This document shows, in pieces, positions 58,571 to 64,000 of a DNA stretch of 64,000 bases. Within the stretch, counting starts at the first letter, position 1. Each line of letters opens with the position of its first letter. Source of the DNA: Cycas panzhihuaensis (taxonomy: Eukaryota > Cycadophyta). The notes beneath the pieces were generated by a model, which saw only the letters and a program-made list of their open reading frames with translations, searched no databases and had not been told where the DNA came from. The stretch covers positions 125,929,741 to 125,993,740 of the forward strand of contig CM041465.1 of NCBI GenBank assembly GCA_023213395.1, given 5' to 3'. The translations under genes and the position numbers were made by a program.

Positions 58571-59281
58571 AAGGAAATATGCCTAACTGAAGAGAAATAG
58601 TCAAAGGGTTATTGAAGAAAATTATAATACTCAAAGGAAAAGATAGATTCAAAGCATTGAAGACAACGATCGAAGTCTAGATGGTCGAAAGATTGCAAAA
58701 ATTCCATCATTTAAACTGCATTTGCATGTATAGATTTTTTAAGGTTGTCAGAATTCGACAAAACTTGGCCAGATTAAAGATATTAACTAGGGCATAACTT
58801 TCTTCAACTGTGACAAATTGATCCGAAGTTGTTTTGAAGTTGTTGTTCCCTTTGAACAGTCTACGTGAATTTAGAGGTTCTCAAGCAGATTTCTTTCGAA
58901 TCTCATCAAATTTCTAGGTATACTTATTCCAAACTCATTGTCTATGCCATACAAAGGGATTAAGTCTAATTTCGAAGGAGCTTTTCTCAAATTTGGAGTT
59001 TTTTTATCATTTCTTCAAAAAACCCTAGCTGTCAGTTTTGACCTTTTGTGCCAATTTTCTCCCAAACCAAAAACTGCCTTAAACATCTAATTGCAAATTT
59101 AAACTTGGCTTGAAATTCTCTTCGATTTAACATACTCATATCTCAAATCCGTACACTTTGATTTTTGAACAAAAATATGTAGGATCGTACGGTCTGGCAT
59201 TAATTGCAAGCTTCAAAACCTCTGATATTCATTCGTTTGACTTTGTTGGTCTTATTAAATTTGCCCTTGACTCATTTCATC
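58571..59281 (+). other. Copia-5 leader
   Basis: About 710 bp of non-coding DNA between the primer-binding site and the gag ATG. Confidence 0.55.
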
Positions 59282-60200
59282 ATGGCATCCTTGATTCCAG
59301 GCCTAAGTGACACTGATAAATTGATCGCAAATAACTGTATTGTATGGAGGATTAAAATGCAAGCCCTCTTACGTGCTAAAAATGCATGGAAACTAACCAT
59401 AAGAGAAGAATAAATGCTTGATGTTGAAGGAGATGCTCAAAATAATTGGAATGAAAGAAATAATGTAGGAGTAATAATGTTAAAACTGTCTATTTTTTAT
59501 TATTTATTAATATATATAGACAAACTAAACACTTGTTCTTAAATCTTGAAAACCCTAGAAAATCTCTGTGCTCAAAAGAATAGGGCAAGGGTTGTTACTC
59601 TGAAAGAAGAATTGTTTAAATTAGTTATGAAAGAAACAGACACTATAGTTGACTTTATTTAAAAGGTTACCACTATCCAGAATGAACTTCTAAGTATTGG
59701 AGAAGAGATTTTAGAAAATGAAATTGTTGAAATGGTAGCGGGAAAAACTTCCCAAGGCCTTTGATGTGACCATTAATACCATCACCAATACCAACATAAT
59801 TAAAGAAATATCACTTGATGACCTGATTGGCATATTGATGAGACAAGAACAAAGGAACATAAGATATGAAGATAAAATAGAAGATGCCTTTGCAATAAGA
59901 CTCAACATAAGAAGCTCAAGAGGAAGAGGGTGCTTGAGAGGAAAAGGATACACATCCAAGTTCACTACTCCTTCACATGGAAGATGGCCTGAAAACTGAG
60001 GTCAGGGTCGCATGTACCCTCCAAGAGATGCTTAGGTTTGCTTCCACTACGGCAAACATAGCCACTTTTCAAGTTAATGTCAGATGTTTGATATATGCTA
60101 TCACTGTGAATAGTTAGGGCACTATATGTATCAATGTCATCAAACAAGATATGAGATTCAGAGAGGAAAAAGACCTATCAATAACTACAACAAGGAACAA
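59282..60200 (+). pseudogene. Copia-5 gag
   Basis: The ATG at 59282 opens MASLIPGLSDTDKL, followed by the NCIVWRIKMQALLRAKNAW region typical of copia gag. Stops follow at about 59411 and later. The rest is readable in pieces: VDFI-stop-KVTTIQNELLSIG, then EISLDDLIGILMRQEQR. Two zinc knuckles are visible near 60035-60120: CFHYGKHSHFSS-stop-C, with the second Cys now Tyr, and CYHCE-stop-LGHYMYQC. Tandem knuckles are less common in copia than a single one. Confidence 0.78.
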
Positions 60201-60229
60201 AAAGAGGAGGAAGAAGAAGAAACAACTTA

Positions 60230-60840
60230 TGCTACTGCTCTATCAGCTAATCTTCATGACTCTGATGTATGGTTCATCAACTCAAGGGTGTCCAGGCACA
60301 TGACAAATAAAAATGATTGGTTTGAGTCAATAAAAAACTATTTATCAAAGGCAGTCGAGCTTGGACATAAGTACCCTTTGTGCATTGAAGGAGTAGGAAC
60401 TATTGCCATAAACTTATAAGGTTCTGTAAAAAAAGTTGGGAATGTACTCTTTGTACTTGAACTTAAGATGAATCTCCTATCAGTATCTCAACTAAGCAAC
60501 AAGGGCTTGAGAACCGTTTTTGATGAAAAGGGAATGTGCTATGTGCTGGATATGAAAAATGGAGGTGTTGTCATTGCCAAGGGAGAGAAGTACAATAATC
60601 TATACAAATTGTTATCCATTCCTGTTAATCCCAACATAGATGCAAAAGCATTCTTTGTTGTAAATCCTAAAAATAATAAAGTATGGCATTTGAAGTATGA
60701 ACATCTTCTCTTGGATAAATTATAAATGATGAAGAAAAATAATGTAGTAAATGGTCTTCCTTCCATCTCATCAGAAGATTTTATTTGCAAATACTATCAA
60801 TGTGGAAAACAATAACATTTTCCCTTTAGAGTTAATAAAT
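60230..60840 (+). pseudogene. Copia-5 protease and pre-integrase domain
   Basis: The protease site at about 60268 reads WFINSRVSRHMT, where WFLDSGASRHM is normal. The catalytic Asp is Asn and the Gly is Arg, so it is inactive. The frame continues via MNLLSVSQLSNKG, VFDEKGMCYVLD and WHLKYEHLLLDKL to a CKYYQCGKQ zinc-binding remnant at about 60790-60815. Confidence 0.82.
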
Positions 60841-61735
60841 AGCGTGCTCAAGAGAAACTAGAGTTAATACACATAGACTTGTGTGGTCCTCTAACACCTC
60901 TGTCTGTAAATGGTTCTAAATATTTCTTAACCTTCATTGATGATTCCACCAGAAAAGTGTAGGTGTATTTCATTCATAATAAGTTAGATGTGTTTGATAT
61001 ATTTAAGGAATTCAAAGCTGAGGTAGAGTTAGAATCAGGATGTAAAATTAAATGTATTAGGTCAGACAATGGAGGGGAATATATCTTAAAGGAATTCCTT
61101 GACTTCTATAAAGCCAATGGTATTCAGAGACAGTTCACAACTCCTCATACACCTCAGTCAAACGGTGTAGCTGAACAAAAGAAAAGAACTATAATGGAAA
61201 TGGCTCGAAGTATGATCCGTGAAAAACAAGTTATGAAAACCTATTGGGCAGAGGTAGTAAATACAGCTTGTTACCTGATCAATCGAAGTCCATCAATAGC
61301 ACTGTAGTAGACAACTCTAGAAGAAAACTAGACTAGAAGAGACCCTGATGTAAGTAATTTAAGAATCTTTGGTAGTCATGCCTTTTTACATATTCTAGAT
61401 AAATCTAAGACAAAACTAGATTCAAAATGCATAGAATGTGTTATGGTAGGGTATAGTAAAAACTCAAAAGGGTACAAATGCATAGATCCCAAGATTAATA
61501 AAATCTATATAAGTAGAGATATAGTCTTTAATGAAGATTTTCCATCTGAAGTCAAGTATCTAATACAAACAATTGAAGGAATGCCTAGAAACGAACATCA
61601 AGAAGAACTGGTTGCTGAAGAATCAGGAGTGACAACAAAACCAAAACTAGAAGAATCTAAATCTATTGAAAAAGAACCTTCACCAGAAGAATCAGCTTCA
61701 AAAGCACCACAGAAAAATGTATCAAAATAGTACAT
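60841..61735 (+). pseudogene. Copia-5 integrase
   Basis: Motifs are [60 protein letters not shown] and YWAEVVNTACYLINRSP. All three positions of the catalytic triad (D in HIDLC, D in SDNGG, E in VAEQ) are kept. Trp and Gln codons are replaced by TAG at about 60961 and 61307-61330. The C-terminal part has VMVGYSKNSKGYKCIDP and YISRDIVFNED, then an acidic, Lys/Glu-rich linker to 61730. Confidence 0.88.
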
Positions 61736-61829
61736 CAAAACCATAGAAGATAGAAAAGGAACTATATTCACACATAGGACTAGAAATCAACAACAACAAC
61801 ATCAAGCCCTCTTCAACAGACTACAGCCA

Positions 61830-62870
61830 TAGTCATTTGAAGAAGTGAAAGAGCATGCAAAGTGGAGAACAGCCATGGATACAGAGATGGATGCCATAGC
61901 CAAGAATCAAACATAGGACCTAATAGAACTGCCTCCAAATAAGCCAATAGTCAATTGCAAATGGGTGTATAAGGTAAAAGAGGGTGCAAATAGAAAAATA
62001 AAAAAATTCAAAGCAAGACTTGTGGCAAAAGGGTACACCCAGACTGCTAGAATTAACTTCGATGAGACTTTTTCACATGTGGGAAAAATGAACACAGTTT
62101 GAATGATGATAGTACTAGCAGCTCAAAAGAACTAGAAAATCTACTATTTAGATGTCAAAATTGCCTTTCTACAAGGAGAACTTGAAGAAGGAGTTTACAT
62201 GCACCTACCCAAAGGCTATGTCTAGTCTGGACAAGAACACCTGGTATGTAAACTCAAAAAGGCACTGTATGGTTTGAATCAAGCCCCTAGGGCATGGTAC
62301 GTTAGACTAGACCAACATCTATCTCAAAATGGCTTCCAAAGAAGCAACTCTGATTCAAGTCTCTATATAAAAGGAAATAATGGAACAAGTTCAATTATAG
62401 TAGTCTATGTTAATGATATGATACTCACTGGAGATGACACCAAGTCTATCTCAGACAGTCAATTAGAATAGGATTTTGAGATGACTGACTTGGGTCCTTT
62501 GAGCTACTATCTAGAAATAGAAATTGAGAAAAATCAAAAACATATTACACTCTCATAAGGCAAGTATATCAGAGATTTGTTGACTAAGTTCCAATTGGAG
62601 AACTGCAACAAATGTGCAACCCCTGTGGAAGTAAGCTATGATCTAGTCCTAGAAGAAGGAGAGCCTTCAATTGATTGCATACTTTATAGACAATTAATTA
62701 GAAGTCTTAATTACCTCACTGCCACAAGATCTGACATCTCACATTCAATAGGTCTGGTTTCTAGATGCATGCAGGAGCCCAAGCTAAAACATTAGAAAGT
62801 TGTAAAAAGAATACTTAAATACCTGAAAGAGACAACAAATCTAAAACTTGTATACAACAAAGAAAATTCA
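61830..62870 (+). pseudogene. Copia-5 reverse transcriptase
   Basis: Motifs in one frame with stops are WRTAMDTEMDAIAKN, WVYKVKEGANRKI, FKARLVAKGYTQ, NFDETFSHVGKM, YLDVKIAFLQGEL, CKLKKALYGLNQAPRAWY and IIVVYVNDMILTGDD. The palm YVDD is YVND, which removes one catalytic Asp. Thumb and connection follow: EMTDLGPLSYYLEIE, YRQLIRSLNYLTATRSD. Stops fall at Trp and Gln positions at about 61915, 62134, 62225 and 62470. Confidence 0.88.
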
Positions 62871-63335
62871 ACACAATTGATTAGATACTGTGATTCCGAT
62901 TGGGCTAGTGATAAGGATACTAGAAGATCCATTAGTGGATATTGTTTCTTCCTTGGGTCAACTACTATTTCATAGTGCAGTAGAAAGCAACCCACTGTTG
63001 CACTTTCTTCAACCAAAGTAGAATACAAATTAGCAATCAGTGCAACTTGCGAAGCTCTCTGGCTCCGACAACTACTAAGAGACATGAACCAACTACAATA
63101 AAAACCAATGATGTTGCTCTATGATAATCAAAACGTAACTAAGCTAGCCAAAAATCCTATCTTGCATGCACAAATAAAGCACATAGAAGTATATCATTAC
63201 TTCATTCAGGAAAAGGTGCAAAATAAAGGCATCGATCTGATATGTTACCCAACAATAGATCAAGCTGTAGATATATTAACAAAATCCCTTGGAACATAGA
63301 AGCTTGAAACTCTTAGAGAAAGATTAGGTTTGAAA
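62871..63335 (+). pseudogene. Copia-5 RNase H
   Basis: Motifs are YCDSDWASDKDTRRSISG, CFFLGSTTIS, LSSTKVEYKLAISATCEALWL, LLYDNQNVTKLAKNPI, HIEVYHYFIQEKV and AVDILTKSLG. The expected catalytic acids (D in CDSDW, E replaced by K-V-E in STKVEY, D in YDNQ) are mostly present. Two TAG/TAA stops interrupt it. The polypurine tract and 3' LTR follow. Confidence 0.87.
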
Positions 63336-63358
63336 AGGATAAAACATTAAGAGAGGGT

Positions 63359-63561
63359 ATTAGAATATAATGTTTTATCCTAAGAACATTAGAGAAAGGG
63401 GGCAATGTGTTTAAGACCCTCATTATATTTAATTCTTATGTTTAATGTTATAATCATGTAATAGTTATAAGCCTGCTATATATAAAGGGGGTTTCTCTCC
63501 ATCAATAATGAAGTGAGTCTAATTCCATTATTCCTCACAGTTGAGGGTCTAATTTTCTACA
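63359..63561 (+). repeat. Copia-5 3' LTR
   Basis: 203 bp, TATTAGAATATAATG...TTTTCTACA, direct repeat of 58355-58558. TATA-like TGCTATATATAAAGG at about 63474. Confidence 0.92.
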
Positions 63562-63894
63562 AGTTCAGCATGTGAGGCTATATGGTTAAAGAGGATTCTT
63601 AATGAGCTTGGACTTGAGCAATCTCACCCTACTAAATTATATTGCGATAATCAAAGTATGCTTAAGATGACTAAGAATCTAGTTTTTCATACAAAAACTA
63701 AGCATATTGAGACCCATCACTACTTCATCAGGAAGCATGTGTGGAACAGTGAAAACAACATTGCCTATAAGCCAACAAATTAACAATTGTCAGATATCTT
63801 TACCAAACCACTTAATAGAAAATATTTTGAGTATTTCAGAGGTAGCCTTAGAATAAAACTTTAAAATATAAACATTAAGAGGGGGGGGAGAGGG
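63562..63894 (+). pseudogene. Copia-4 RNase H, right part
   Basis: The frame SACEAIWLKRILNELGLEQS continues the STEAEYKDAVS of 58353 exactly when Copia-5 and one target copy are removed. It goes on with YCDNQSMLKMTKNL, HIETHHYFIRKHV and LSDIFTKPLNRKYFEYF. One TAA (63781) sits at a Gln-type position. It ends with TAA at about 63862, followed by the polypurine tract at 63880-63894. Confidence 0.9.
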
Positions 63895-64000
63895 TGTAGA
63901 ACCTTTATGTTCTATTATTAAGTTATGTATTATGTAATACTACTTTATCACTTAAATGGATAAAGTACACACACACGCACTTCTCTAGTATGTGTAATGT
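63895..64000 (+). repeat. Copia-4 3' LTR, cut by window end
   Basis: TGTAGAACCTTTATGTTC directly follows a G/A-rich polypurine tract (GGGGGGGGAGAGGG). The first 106 bp resemble 45802-45930. The rest lies outside the window. Confidence 0.8.

Larger units (their letters stand above)
58355..63561 (+). mobile_element. Copia-5, complete-length Ty1-copia element nested in Copia-4
   Basis: The 5.2-kb element has short LTRs (204 and 203 bp), primer-binding site TGATATCAAAGC at 58559-58570, polypurine tract ATTAAGAGAGGG at about 63346-63358, and the full domain order gag, protease, integrase, RT, RNase H. The flanking 5-mers AGTGC (58350-58354) and AGTTC (63562-63566) are a target duplication with one mismatch. 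Removing one copy and the element restores the Copia-4 RNase H frame. Both LTRs begin TATTA instead of TG. Many TAG/TAA stops replace Trp and Gln codons, so it is inactive. Confidence 0.93.

Overview
The window looks like intergenic DNA from a large, AT-rich plant nuclear genome. The reasons are initiator-Met-tRNA primer-binding sites on Ty1-copia and Ty3-gypsy elements, a plant-type LINE with a C-terminal RNase H, a tRNA-derived SINE, and broken copies of two plant gene families: a class III peroxidase and a group C/D-like MAP kinase kinase (MKK). A gymnosperm or another large-genome seed plant would fit, but the species cannot be fixed from the sequence. I see no intact host gene, and almost every coding region carries stops or frameshifts.

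Layout. 1-344: 3' end of a LINE. 1195-5825: a repeat split by an internally deleted copia (Copia-1, minus strand, 1342-5641). 6086-9345: 3' half of a gypsy on the minus strand (Gypsy-1). 9346-12944: a shared flank followed by the 5' half of the same gypsy family on the plus strand (Gypsy-2). 12945-13250: TG/TA/AC microsatellite. 13251-15914: a second copy of the flank, an LTR fragment with a fold-back junction, an MKK 3' tail, and an MKK end fused to a three-exon peroxidase pseudogene. 16628-27063: Gypsy-3 (minus strand), split by Copia-2 (17865-26213), which has a perfect 5-bp target duplication. 27064-29491: the same flank, microsatellite, MKK tail and the most complete MKK pseudogene. 29492-35640: mostly featureless AT-rich DNA with one duplicated and inverted patch. 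35656-37750: tandem repeats and a TA-rich microsatellite of about 1.7 kb. 38089-38666: a third MKK copy. 39430-39865: a gag scrap. 40440-44340: decayed Copia-3 with a SINE inserted at 41913-42206. 45071-45722: a 326-bp tandem duplication. 45802-46198: a copia LTR. 46927-53360: a complete-length LINE with target duplications. 55990-64000: Copia-4, whose RNase H is split by Copia-5 (58355-63561).

How the parts relate. Several insertions can be ordered. Copia-2 is younger than Gypsy-3, the SINE is younger than Copia-3, Copia-5 is younger than Copia-4, and Copia-1 is younger than the MKK-tail repeat. The three flank copies all enter the gypsy LTR at the same base. The gypsy therefore inserted once and the whole locus was later duplicated and rearranged. 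The MKK tail was also copied, and in one copy it was joined to a peroxidase at a 3-bp microhomology. I found no new functional system. The most unusual object is this amplified and recombined MKK/peroxidase/gypsy block.
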